DNA of 64,000 bases from Pseudomonas sp. A-RE-19 (GTDB taxonomy: Bacteria; Pseudomonadota; Gammaproteobacteria; Pseudomonadales; Pseudomonadaceae), in the NCBI RefSeq assembly GCF_019956555.1, contig NZ_JAHBDQ010000018.1, forward strand, positions 1 through 64,000, given 5' to 3'. The notes below the pieces were generated by a model that was not told the DNA's origin, ran no database searches, and saw only the letters and a program-made list of their open reading frames with translations. Below, piece after piece: positions 33,963 through 41,975 of the stretch. Position 1 is the first letter of the stretch; the number at the start of each line of letters is the position of its first letter. The translations under genes and the position numbers were made by a program.

Positions 33963-34445
33963 TCAATTACCCTCGGCAAAATCCCTTAACACCGCCCCAT
34001 CCATCCGATACCGCACCCACTCTTCCTGCGGCTGTGCGCCCAGCGATTTATAGAATTCGATCGCCGGCTTGTTCCAGTCCAGCACGCTCCATTCGAAACG
34101 GCCGCAATCATTGGCGCAGGCGATTTTCGCCAGGTGTCGCAGCAAGGTTTTACCGGCGCCGCCGCCTCGTTGTTCGGGAGTGATGTAGAGGTCTTCGAGG
34201 TACAGGCAGTTGCTACCCAGCCAGGTGGAATAGCTGAAGAAGAACACCGCAAAACCGATCGGCAAGCCGTCGCGCAGGCAGATCAGGCCATGGGCTGTGG
34301 CGCCTTCGCTGAACAGGCTGCGCTCGATGTCGGCGACGCTGGCGATGACTTCGTGGCGGGCGCGTTCGAAGTCGGCCAGTTCAGTGATGAACGCGAGGAT
34401 TTGCGGAGCATCGCTGGGGGTTGCCGGGCGGATTTCGATCGTCAT
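33963..34445 (-). CDS. GNAT N-acetyltransferase, SSAT-like
   Basis: 160 residues, single GNAT domain. The acetyl-CoA loop is EQRGGGAGKTLLRHL (about 94-108), preceded by YLEDLYI and followed by RFEWSVLDWNKPAIEFYKSLGA, a pattern shared with spermidine/spermine and diamine acetyltransferases. The substrate may be a polyamine or an amino acid analogue; this is inference. ATG 34445. It stands alone. Confidence 0.85.
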   Translation of the reverse strand: MTIEIRPATPSDAPQILAFITELADFERARHEVIASVADIERSLFSEGATAHGLICLRDGLPIGFAVFFFSYSTWLGSNCLYLEDLYITPEQRGGGAGKTLLRHLAKIACANDCGRFEWSVLDWNKPAIEFYKSLGAQPQEEWVRYRMDGAVLRDFAEGN

Positions 34446-34608
34446 GGACGTGCCTTGTCAAAAGTTGAAAACGCCATACTAAGTCCGCGCACGGCGCTCG
34501 TCACATTTGAAAGCAAAACGTCATGTAGCATCACTGTTTTGTGGCGCTTTGTACGAACGGGGCTGTCTGTGGGATCAGCGTGGCTGGGCTGGCGTCTTCG
34601 CGGGCAAC

Positions 34609-34747
34609 CCCCAATGCCAGTCAGTTAAGGATAAATCGGACCTGTAGGAGCCAGGCTTGCCGGCGAAAGCGCACTCAAGGACGCCTTCGCCGGCAAGCCT
34701 GGCTCCTACGAAAGGCGGTTTGCTCGCTTAACTGACTGGCATTGGGG
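34609..34747. mobile_element. Nested 139-bp inverted-repeat element carrying a REP pair
   Basis: A perfect 21-bp inverted repeat (CCCCAATGCCAGTCAGTTAA plus G at 34609-34629; complement at 34727-34747) encloses an inverted pair of TAGGAGCCAGGCTTGCCGGC units (34643-34713). Outside the right arm, CAAGCCCGCTCCCACA is a further REP fragment. The structure is that of a small non-autonomous element or composite REP; no coding potential. Confidence 0.6.
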
Positions 34748-34809
34748 CAAGCCCGCTCCCACAGGGTGCTCATTGATCACAAAAAACCGAGTCGAATCCA
34801 AGGAGCTCC

Positions 34810-35463
34810 ATGACCACCGCCGCTTTCGCGCCTCTGCACACTCTGGCTTCTGAACTGCTCCCGCATGCCCTGGAACCTGGCGAGGACGGCGCCCATGACC
34901 TGTCGCACTTGCAACGGGTATGGCACAACGTGCGCACGCTTCATGCCGAGGAAGGCGGAGATCTTGAGGTGATGCTGGCAGCCGTGCTACTGCACGACTG
35001 CGTGGCGGTGGAGAAAAACTCGCCGCTGCGCTCACAGGCATCACGGCTGGCGGCGCAGAAAGCTTCAACAGTGCTGATAACCATGGATTGGCCTGACGCA
35101 AAAATCACAGCGGTCGCCCACGCCATCGAAGCCCACAGTTTCAGCGCCAACATCACGCCCACCACCCTCGAAGCGAAAATCATCCAGGACGCCGATCGCC
35201 TCGACTCCCTTGGCATGCTTGGCGTGGCGCGTACCTTCTACATTGCCGGGCGCATGGGCAGTGCGTTGTACGACCCTTTGGACCCAGAGGCCAAAGAACG
35301 GGACTACGACGACAAGCGCTTTTGCCTCGATCATTTCCAGACCAAGTTGCTGCACCTGGCGGACGGTTTCCAAACGACCACCGGTCAACATCTGGCGCAA
35401 ATTCGCCATCAACGTCTGAAGGGATTCATGGAGCTGTTCAAAGAAGAAATAGGTGTCGACTGA
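34810..35463 (+). CDS. HD-domain phosphohydrolase
   Basis: 217 residues. HD signature in order: HDLSHLQRVW (first His), VLLHDCVAV (His-Asp) and IIQDADRLDSLG (distal Asp), as in the YedJ-like HD hydrolases. Metal-dependent phosphohydrolase in the cytoplasm; substrate, perhaps a nucleotide, is unknown. ATG 34810 follows AAGGAGCTCC. No obvious operon partner. Confidence 0.87.
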   Translation: MTTAAFAPLHTLASELLPHALEPGEDGAHDLSHLQRVWHNVRTLHAEEGGDLEVMLAAVLLHDCVAVEKNSPLRSQASRLAAQKASTVLITMDWPDAKITAVAHAIEAHSFSANITPTTLEAKIIQDADRLDSLGMLGVARTFYIAGRMGSALYDPLDPEAKERDYDDKRFCLDHFQTKLLHLADGFQTTTGQHLAQIRHQRLKGFMELFKEEIGVD

Positions 35464-35590
35464 TCAGCCAGAACGGCACCACTCGTCGTTCCTCAGGCAC
35501 CAATCCAGGTCGGGGATGGACCAATATCGGGTAAGGGCTCGCCGATGCGAGCCTGGTGCAATACCCGTCCATCCCAACCAAGAGGTAACC

Positions 35591-35845
35591 ATGAACGTCG
35601 ATAAAAACCTGGAGAAAGAAGTCCTGACCCGCCTGCTGCACGCCCACCCAAGTGGCTTGGGCAAAGAGGTTCTGGACAATTACCGGGGGGAGAAAGTCGT
35701 GGCCAGCACCCTCGCCACGCTGCAGGAGCGCGGGCTGATCCAGCACGGTCATGTGATCTGCAACGAAGCGGGTGAGCACTCGTTGAGTTTGCCGATCAAA
35801 CTCAGTGCCGCAGGGGTTGAGGCGGCGCGCAAGCTGGATGTCTAA
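35591..35845 (+). CDS. Small winged-helix-like hypothetical protein
   Basis: 84 residues, MNVDKNLEKEVLTRLLHAH... The pattern of helices followed by ATLQERGLIQHGHVICNE looks like a winged helix with its wing, and LSAAGVEAARKLDV closes it. No family name recognised. ATG 35591 follows AAGAGGTAACC. Might be a small DNA-binding protein, but that is a structural guess. Confidence 0.65.
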   Translation: MNVDKNLEKEVLTRLLHAHPSGLGKEVLDNYRGEKVVASTLATLQERGLIQHGHVICNEAGEHSLSLPIKLSAAGVEAARKLDV

Positions 35846-35847
35846 CC

Positions 35848-35932
35848 GTGTAGGAGCTGCCGCTTTGCCTTTGGATTCGAAGATCGAAAGATCGTCCGAA
35901 CACGACCCAAGCCTTCGCCAGTTCCTACGGAT
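35848..35932. repeat. Degenerate REP pair
   Basis: TGTAGGAGCTGCCGCTTTGC and a decayed inverted copy AAGCCTTCGCCAGTTCCTAC with an internal GATCGAAAGATC. It has diverged from the family consensus and lies between two small genes. Confidence 0.6.
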
Positions 35933-35958
35933 ACACACCTGAAGCAAGGAGAAATCCC

Positions 35959-36339
35959 ATGCCTCGTGGAAGCAAAGACAAATACACCGCCGAGCAGAAA
36001 CGCAAGGCCGAACACATCGAAGAAAGCTACGAGCACAAAGGCGTGTCCAAAGATGAAGCCGAAGCTCGCGCCTGGGCCACGGTGAACAAGCAGTCGGGTG
36101 GCGGTGAACGCGCCGGCGGTTCCGGGCGCAAGAAGTCGGCCAGCGCCAAGTCTGCAGACCGCAAGGAGTCGGCCCGACGTGCGGTGGCCACCCGTGAAGG
36201 CAAGCCGCGCAATAGCAAGGCTTCGCGCAATACGCAGACAGTGGACAGCCTGATGAAAGAAGCCCGGGCGAAGAAGATTCCGGGGCGCTCGAGCATGCGC
36301 AAGCAGGCGTTGATCGAGGCGTTGTGCAAGGCCGGATAG
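35959..36339 (+). CDS. Small basic protein with Rho-N-like C terminus (DUF7218-like)
   Basis: 126 residues. The N-terminal half (KDKYTAEQKRKAEHIEESYE, then KDEAEARAWATVNKQSGGG) matches a small family often labelled plasmid stabilisation protein. A Lys/Arg/Ser-rich linker (about 55-95) follows. The C-terminal ~30 residues (SLMKEARAKKIPGRSSMRKQ) look like a Rho-N/SAP helix-extended-helix nucleic-acid binding motif. Likely binds DNA or RNA. ATG 35959 follows AAGGAGAAATCCC. Confidence 0.7.
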   Translation: MPRGSKDKYTAEQKRKAEHIEESYEHKGVSKDEAEARAWATVNKQSGGGERAGGSGRKKSASAKSADRKESARRAVATREGKPRNSKASRNTQTVDSLMKEARAKKIPGRSSMRKQALIEALCKAG

Positions 36340-36370
36340 ACGTCCGGATTTGATGGTGAGTTTGAGGGCC

Positions 36371-36470
36371 CCATCGCGAGCAGGCTCGCTCCCACATTGG
36401 ATTTATGCCTGCCGCCAATAGTGCGGTTCACACGAATCAACTGTGGGAGCGAGCCTGCTCGCGATGGCGG
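36371..36470. repeat. REP inverted pair (CGCGAGCAGGCTCGCTCCCAC type)
   Basis: CATCGCGAGCAGGCTCGCTC and inverted GAGCGAGCCTGCTCGCGATG around ~60 bp. Placed between the convergent small basic protein gene and the PfkB kinase gene. Confidence 0.87.
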
Positions 36471-36474
36471 TCAA

Positions 36475-37404
36475 TCAGGTGCCATAGGTCTCCCGGATCA
36501 ACGCATCCACCTCAGCCGCCCCCGGCGAGGTCGCCGGCCCCCAGCGAGTGACCGCCAACGCCGCCGCCACATTCGCCCGTCGTGCCGCTTCGACTGCCGT
36601 TAATCCGTGCGCCAACCCGGCGACAAAAACGCCCGCATGAGCATCCCCCGCGCCATTGCTGTCCACCGCCTCGACCTTGAATCCCGGCACAGGCTGGTGA
36701 TCGCCATGCTGGCTGATCCAGCACCCTTGCGGCCCATCGCGTACCACCATCAACACTTCGGTCGGCAGATGATCAGTCAATCGATTCAACGCCTCGGCAA
36801 TGTCCGTCGCCCCGGTAAACCGCAGCGCCTCGACACGGTTGCTGGTCCACAGATCGATGCGTGGCAACAAGGCCTTCATCAGCGGCGCGTCCGGCGAATC
36901 CACCAGCGGGCCCGGATCGAACACCACCTTGACTCCGCTCGGCAAATCCAGCACCCAATCCACCAGCACCTGAGCCTTGCCGCCATGCAGCAGGCTGTAG
37001 CCACTGACATAGACAAAGTCGCCCGCCTCTGCCGGCACACTTCTGAGGTCTTCGGCGGTTATTTCGCCTTCGGCACCGATGCAGGAAATGAACGTGCGCT
37101 CGGCTGAGGCTTCGGTCAGCGCGACGCACACTCCGGTATCGCGCTCGGTGCTCTGATCGAGGGCAATCCGAATCCCTTCAGCCGTCATCGCCTCCCGGGC
37201 CAGATCGCCGAAACGGCCCTTGCCATGGCCACCGAGGTAGACCACCGGCAAGCCGTTTCGCTGGGCCGCCGCCATGACATTGAAGCCCCCGCCGGCCTCG
37301 AAACGGGCAGACTGCGCCAGCACATCGCCGCCCGAATGAGGCAGTTTATCCACGGCCATGACCAAATCGATCATGACCTGGCCGGTGTGCAACAGCTTAG
37401 CCAT
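36475..37404 (-). CDS. PfkB-family (ribokinase-like) carbohydrate/nucleoside kinase
   Basis: 309 residues. N-terminal FEAGGGFNVMAAAQRNG is the PfkB substrate-side signature, and the C-terminal DSNGAGDAHAGVFVAGL is the anion-hole/catalytic Asp motif. It resembles E. coli YegV in setting: a GntR regulator, an ADP-ribosylglycohydrolase and a permease lie upstream on the same strand. Likely phosphorylates a ribosyl or nucleoside product. ATG 37404 overlaps the permease 3' end by 8 bp, so translation is coupled. Confidence 0.88.
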   Translation of the reverse strand: MAKLLHTGQVMIDLVMAVDKLPHSGGDVLAQSARFEAGGGFNVMAAAQRNGLPVVYLGGHGKGRFGDLAREAMTAEGIRIALDQSTERDTGVCVALTEASAERTFISCIGAEGEITAEDLRSVPAEAGDFVYVSGYSLLHGGKAQVLVDWVLDLPSGVKVVFDPGPLVDSPDAPLMKALLPRIDLWTSNRVEALRFTGATDIAEALNRLTDHLPTEVLMVVRDGPQGCWISQHGDHQPVPGFKVEAVDSNGAGDAHAGVFVAGLAHGLTAVEAARRANVAAALAVTRWGPATSPGAAEVDALIRETYGT

Positions 37405-38863
37405 GGGCAGGCTCGAGCAACCCGGCGCGGCGGTCCTTGGCACCGCCGAGCACCCCGTAAATACCACCGGCCACCAGGAACGTCACGATCCAGCCCAGGC
37501 CGTTGTGACCCAGCCAGGAGTCGGACAAAAAGCCCCGGAACCAGACATCTTGGTCGGTGGTGCCGATGGTGGTGAAACTGAAGCCCAGCACGATCGCCAC
37601 CGCCCACGCACCGAAGGCGCGCCACTCGACGCCACCGCGATACCAGTAGGCGCTGCTCGGGCTGACGTCCAGCAGGTCCTTGGGGCTGTAGTAATGACGA
37701 TGGATCAAGTCGATCACGAAGATTCCGACCCACGCTGTGATTGGCACGGCCAGCAAGGAAATGAAGGTGATGAACGGGCCGTAGAAGCTCTCGGCGATCA
37801 GCATGAAGTAGATCGAACCGGCGAAGATCGCGACGATATCGACCACCACCGCGTACAAGCGCTTGACCTTCAGGCCGAGGGTCAAGGTAGTCAAACCGGC
37901 GGAGTACACCGACAGGTTGTTCGACAGCAGCAGCCCGCCGAACGCGGTGATCAGGTACGGCACGGCCATCCAGGTCGGCAGCATGTTGCGGATCGCAACG
38001 ATCGGGTCAGTGGCCGAGGCCAGATCATTGTTGCCCACCGACAATAGGCCGCCGAGGGTGATCAGCAGCACCAGCGGAATCCCCGCCCCGAAGGCCGCCG
38101 ACGCCACCAGACGCACGGCTTTGACACTGCGGTGCTGGTAGCGCGACATGTCCGCACCGGCGTTGGCCCAACCGATCCCGGTGCCGGCGGCCATGGTGCC
38201 GATGCCAATGATCATCGCGCTCAAGGGCGCTGGCGTGGCGTTGAACACGGCGCTCCAGTCGATGGTCGCGCAAAGGAAACAGCCGACCAGGATATTCAGT
38301 GCACCGAACACGTAGGTCGCCCATCTCTGGATCACCAGCAACGTGGCGTGACCGAGGCCGGATACCGACAACGTCAGCAGCACGAAAATCGCGATAAACA
38401 CCAGGGTCAGCAGCGGCGCGCTTTTGGCTTCCACCGGCGAGCCGAACAGAATCGAGCACAGCGACAACAAGACGAACGCGGCGGTGGTGGTGTTGACCGT
38501 TTCCCAACCCAGACGCGACATCAGCGAGACCAGCGTCGGGCCGATGTTGCCGCGTACGCCAAAAATTGCTCGCGACAACGTCAGGCTCGGTGCGCGACCA
38601 CGACGACCGGCAATGGAGATGATCCCGACCACCGCGAAAGAACCGGCGGCACCGAGGATGGCAACGATGATCGCCTGCCAGATCGCCAGGCCGCGGAAGG
38701 CCACCAGCGTGGCGCCCAACGGCAAGCCGAGGATGGAAATGTTGGCCGCAAACCAGACCCAGAACAGTTGCAACGGATGACCATTGCATTCCCCTTCCGG
38801 CACCGGTTCGATACCACGGGTTTCCAATTGCCCGGCACTTTGCCCGGCTTTCGATGAACTCAT
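37397..38863 (-). CDS. NCS1-family cytosine/purine permease
   Basis: 488 residues with about twelve spans. The N terminus (PLQLFWVWFAANISILGLPLG) and the span with SRAIFGVRGNIGP match the NCS1 (CodB-like) transporters of nucleobases, allantoin or related ring compounds. In this cluster it stands where E. coli has the nucleoside transporter YegT. ATG 38863 is preceded by AAGGAGCAATTTT. A REP doublet lies in the 172-bp gap before it. Confidence 0.87.
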   Translation of the reverse strand: MSSSKAGQSAGQLETRGIEPVPEGECNGHPLQLFWVWFAANISILGLPLGATLVAFRGLAIWQAIIVAILGAAGSFAVVGIISIAGRRGRAPSLTLSRAIFGVRGNIGPTLVSLMSRLGWETVNTTTAAFVLLSLCSILFGSPVEAKSAPLLTLVFIAIFVLLTLSVSGLGHATLLVIQRWATYVFGALNILVGCFLCATIDWSAVFNATPAPLSAMIIGIGTMAAGTGIGWANAGADMSRYQHRSVKAVRLVASAAFGAGIPLVLLITLGGLLSVGNNDLASATDPIVAIRNMLPTWMAVPYLITAFGGLLLSNNLSVYSAGLTTLTLGLKVKRLYAVVVDIVAIFAGSIYFMLIAESFYGPFITFISLLAVPITAWVGIFVIDLIHRHYYSPKDLLDVSPSSAYWYRGGVEWRAFGAWAVAIVLGFSFTTIGTTDQDVWFRGFLSDSWLGHNGLGWIVTFLVAGGIYGVLGGAKDRRAGLLEPAHG

Positions 38864-38921
38864 GAAAATTGCTCCTTGCAATTATTGTGGTTGTGGCCAA
38901 GACAGACTCAGATCGACACCC

Positions 38922-39021
38922 GTTGTAGGAGCTGCCGAAGGCTGCGATCTTTTGATCTTTGGCGGTCGTCAGATTGCCAAAAATCAAGATCAAAAGATCG
39001 CAGCCTTCGGCAGCTCCTACG
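38922..39021. repeat. REP inverted pair with TTTTGATCTT tails
   Basis: TTGTAGGAGCTGCCGAAGGC and inverted GCCTTCGGCAGCTCCTACGG, each with a GCGATCTTTTGATCTT tail. Located inside the cluster, between the ADP-ribosylglycohydrolase and permease genes. Confidence 0.87.
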
Positions 39022-39035
39022 GGGGGTGGTGTTAC

Positions 39036-40034
39036 TCAGCGCAGCGCGAGGAGTCCTTGCACCAACGGTTCCAGCTGCAAATCATTTACCGCTTTAACCT
39101 GCTCGATCATCGCCACAGGCCAACTCTCAAGACCCAGACAAGCCCCGAGCATTGCACCCAGAATCGCCGCGATGGTGTCGGTATCGCCGCCCAGACTGGC
39201 CGCCATGCACAGCGCTTCGAAGGCCGTCATTTTCCCGATAGCCACTTGCTGAGCCAGCGCAAACGACACCACCACCGATTCCTGTGACGCCACGGAAGTG
39301 CCGATCACGTCGTACATCAAGTCCGCCAGCAACGCCTTATCGCTGTCGATGCTGATGCTGCGCGCCCAACGGATGCGCGAGGCGATACGTCCGCCGGCAA
39401 CCCAGTGGCCATGACCTTCGGCTTGTTGCGCGATTTGCAGGCCCAGGCTCAACGCCTCACCCAGGTGCATGCCGTTGATCCCGGCGGAAACCACCGCCGC
39501 CACCGCCGCCGCGCTGGAAATTCCCAGCGAGGTGTTGTGAGTGACCTGACAGGCTTGCACCACGGCGCGGATGAAACGCTCGGGATCGGCCACATCGGCG
39601 GCAATCCCCACCGGCGTGATGCGCATTGCCGCGCCATTGGTGGTGCCGTAGCGCCCCGCCTCCTCTGGCGAGTAGCCGGCGAGAATCATCTCGATCGCAC
39701 GTTTGGTCGATGGGCCGAGTAAATCCTGCGAGCCCTTGGCCCGCATTCCGGCTTCCCATTCGATCAATCGTCGGGCAAGCACCGTCGGTTCGATCCGGCC
39801 CTCGCCGTCAATCAACAACCGGCCGATCAGGATCGCCTGTTCGGTATCGTCAGTGATCGAGCCTTTGGGCATGTTCGCGGCGATCGGTTGATCCGGGCCA
39901 GCGTCTTGCAGCTCCGTGATTTCGCCGAAGCGCGCCTTGATCTCGGCGCGGCTCAGGGATTGGGTGGGCATGCCCAACGCATCCCCCAGGGCCAGTCCGT
40001 AGAACGCACCGAGGGCATGGTCGAGCGCAATCAT
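39036..40034 (-). CDS. ADP-ribosylglycohydrolase family protein
   Basis: 332 residues. Metal-site motifs typical of the DraG/ARH family: GLALGDALGMP at the N terminus, ITDDTEQAI near residue 55, and GGDTDTIAAILGAMLGA near 285. Enzymes of this family cleave N- or O-glycosidic bonds to ADP-ribose or ribose; the E. coli cluster homologue is YegU. ATG 40034 overlaps the regulator stop by 4 bp (ATGA), so the two are co-translated. Confidence 0.9.
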   Translation of the reverse strand: MIALDHALGAFYGLALGDALGMPTQSLSRAEIKARFGEITELQDAGPDQPIAANMPKGSITDDTEQAILIGRLLIDGEGRIEPTVLARRLIEWEAGMRAKGSQDLLGPSTKRAIEMILAGYSPEEAGRYGTTNGAAMRITPVGIAADVADPERFIRAVVQACQVTHNTSLGISSAAAVAAVVSAGINGMHLGEALSLGLQIAQQAEGHGHWVAGGRIASRIRWARSISIDSDKALLADLMYDVIGTSVASQESVVVSFALAQQVAIGKMTAFEALCMAASLGGDTDTIAAILGAMLGACLGLESWPVAMIEQVKAVNDLQLEPLVQGLLALR

Positions 40035-40744
40035 TTTGCAGTTCCAATTTGCAGGTGCAGACGAAAATGCACCGGATCGAGCAGGCTTTCGACTTGTTCC
40101 ATGAAACGGTTCTGACGGTCGTAAGTGGTGCGCAGGGCCTTGAGGAACACCGTGCCCTCCGGGCGCCCGAGCAGTTTGGCGTCTTCGGCATTCAAGGGTT
40201 CGGCACCGATCCATTGATCCCCATGCTCGCCAATGTAGCCGTAAGCGGCCAGGGTGATGGTCAGGGAATCATCGATCAACCCCACTTGCGGCAGGCTTTC
40301 CAGACCTCCGGTGGCGGGCATCAATGAACGTTCAAGAGACACCAGCGTGCCATCGGTACTGCGGCGGCGCCGGTCGAGCGTGATGAACTGATCGGTGCCG
40401 AAACGTGGTAGCAAGTCAGGACGGGACACGGCCTCCAGCCGCAGCACTTCAGTGTTGATCAACGCCCCGTTGTCGGCCAGTGCCTTGCCCCAGCCGTTGC
40501 GTTGATCGAGCACCACCCCGTCGTAAGTGACGATGGAGCCCACCGCGCTTTGCGTGGCGAGGTCGTGGCGTCGTTTCAGTTCGACCAGCGCTTCACGCAA
40601 TGTGCCGTGGCTGACCTTGAATTCTTGAGCCAATCGATGTTCGCCCGGCAATAGAATACCGTCCTCTATGAGGCCGCTTTCGATGCGCCGGATGAGCTCG
40701 TCGCTCACCTGTTGTTTCTTGTCAATTCGTAGCGGTCTAATCAT
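40031..40744 (-). CDS. GntR/HutC-family regulator with UTRA domain
   Basis: 237 residues: N-terminal winged helix (about 1-70; DGILLPGEHRLAQEFKVSHG, TLREALVEL) and a C-terminal UTRA effector domain (about 90-230). Resembles the position and type of E. coli YegW. First gene of its operon. A perfect palindrome lies directly before its ATG (40745-40761), arguing for autoregulation. No usual Shine-Dalgarno is left between the palindrome and ATG 40744; AGGTGTAC inside the palindrome must serve. Confidence 0.88.
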   Translation of the reverse strand: MIRPLRIDKKQQVSDELIRRIESGLIEDGILLPGEHRLAQEFKVSHGTLREALVELKRRHDLATQSAVGSIVTYDGVVLDQRNGWGKALADNGALINTEVLRLEAVSRPDLLPRFGTDQFITLDRRRRSTDGTLVSLERSLMPATGGLESLPQVGLIDDSLTITLAAYGYIGEHGDQWIGAEPLNAEDAKLLGRPEGTVFLKALRTTYDRQNRFMEQVESLLDPVHFRLHLQIGTAK

Positions 40745-40761
40745 GTACACCTCGGGTGTAC
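40745..40761. promoter_or_regulatory. Perfect palindromic operator at the GntR start
   Basis: GTACACC-TCG-GGTGTAC: 7-bp arms, 3-bp centre, directly abutting the start codon. HutC-type GntR proteins bind palindromes containing GTNNAC-like halves. Bound regulator would block both polymerase and ribosome loading. Confidence 0.6.
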
Positions 40762-40850
40762 CCTCATAGCTGAAACGGGTTGGGGCGAGCAAGGAATATT
40801 TTGTGAAAGTGGGTGAAGGATGCGGGTTCAAAATCGACCGCTCTGCGGTC

Positions 40851-40948
40851 AATCGCGAGCAGGCTCGCTCCCACAGGGATCTGTCGTGTAGATAAATCTT
40901 GTGCGCGACACAGATCAACTGTGGGAGCGAGCCTGCTCGCGATGGCGT
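40851..40948. repeat. REP inverted pair (CGCGAGCAGGCTCGCTCCCAC type)
   Basis: AATCGCGAGCAGGCTCGCTC and inverted GAGCGAGCCTGCTCGCGATG separated by ~60 bp, in the 253-bp gap between the araH stop and the GntR promoter. Confidence 0.87.
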
Positions 40949-40997
40949 CGTCACATTCAATCTCAATGTGTCAGACAGCCCACTCCCACAAGGAAAA

Positions 40998-41966
40998 TCA
41001 GCGTTGTTTCAGTCGGTCGATCACCACCGCCAGCAACAGGATCGAACCGCGAATCACGTACTGATAAAAGGTATCGATATTCTTCAGGTTCATCGCATTC
41101 TCGATGATCGCCAGAATCAGCACCCCGGCAATCACATGCCGAATCATCCCGATCCCACCACTCAGCGATACCCCGCCGAGCACGCAAGCCGAGATCACTG
41201 TCAGCTCGAAACCCTGGCCAATCATCGGCTGACCGGACGTCATGCGCGACGCCAGAATCACCCCAGCCAACGCACCGATCACACCGTGCACGGCGAAGAT
41301 GATGATCTTGGTCCGGTCAACATTGACCCCGGCCAGCAACGCCGCTTCCTGGTTGCCGCCGATGGCCATGGTGTTGCGCCCGTAGGTGGTGTAATTCAGC
41401 AACCAACCGAAAAACAGGAAGCAGACGATGGTGATCAGAATCGGCACCGGCACCCCGAACAACTGGCCGTTACCGAACACGAAAAACTGCTCCTGGGACA
41501 CGCCCACCGCTTTGCCGTTGGCAAAAATGTAAGCCAGGCCGCGAACGATCTGCATGGTCGCCAGCGTGGTGATCAACGCATTGACCCGCAACTTGGCGAT
41601 CACGATCCCGTTGATCAGCCCGACAATCAGCCCCATCACCAGCGCCGCGCTCACGCCAAGGAACACGCTGTCGGTGTCGCGCATCACCACCGCCGCGACC
41701 ACGCCGGCGCAGGCAATCACCGAGCCCACCGACAAGTCGAAATGCCCGGACGCCAGGCAATACAACATGGTGCACGCGGCAATCCCGGTGGTGGAAATCG
41801 CCAGGCCCAGGCCACGCATGTTCAGCGGCGACAGGAAGTTGTCGATCAGCACGGTGCAGAGCACGAAGATCCCGATGGCCGCCAGCAGCATCACCCAATC
41901 ATCGAGAAAACGCCGCAAGTCCAGAGGTTTGCGCGGGGTTGGCAGAGCGTTGTTTTGGATGGTCAT
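40998..41966 (-). CDS. araH: L-arabinose-type sugar ABC transporter permease
   Basis: 322 residues, about ten hydrophobic spans, of the BPD_transp_2 (RbsC/AraH) family; LASGHFDLSVGSVIACAGVVA and GGVSLSGGIGMIRHVIAG are the conserved segments. Forms the membrane channel with AraG and AraF. I chose ATG 41966, spaced 5 nt from GAGAGG; a GTG two codons earlier overlaps that site. Last gene of the SDR-araF-araG-araH series, 9 bp after araG. Confidence 0.9.
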   Translation of the reverse strand: MTIQNNALPTPRKPLDLRRFLDDWVMLLAAIGIFVLCTVLIDNFLSPLNMRGLGLAISTTGIAACTMLYCLASGHFDLSVGSVIACAGVVAAVVMRDTDSVFLGVSAALVMGLIVGLINGIVIAKLRVNALITTLATMQIVRGLAYIFANGKAVGVSQEQFFVFGNGQLFGVPVPILITIVCFLFFGWLLNYTTYGRNTMAIGGNQEAALLAGVNVDRTKIIIFAVHGVIGALAGVILASRMTSGQPMIGQGFELTVISACVLGGVSLSGGIGMIRHVIAGVLILAIIENAMNLKNIDTFYQYVIRGSILLLAVVIDRLKQR

Positions 41967-41975
41967 AGTCACCTC

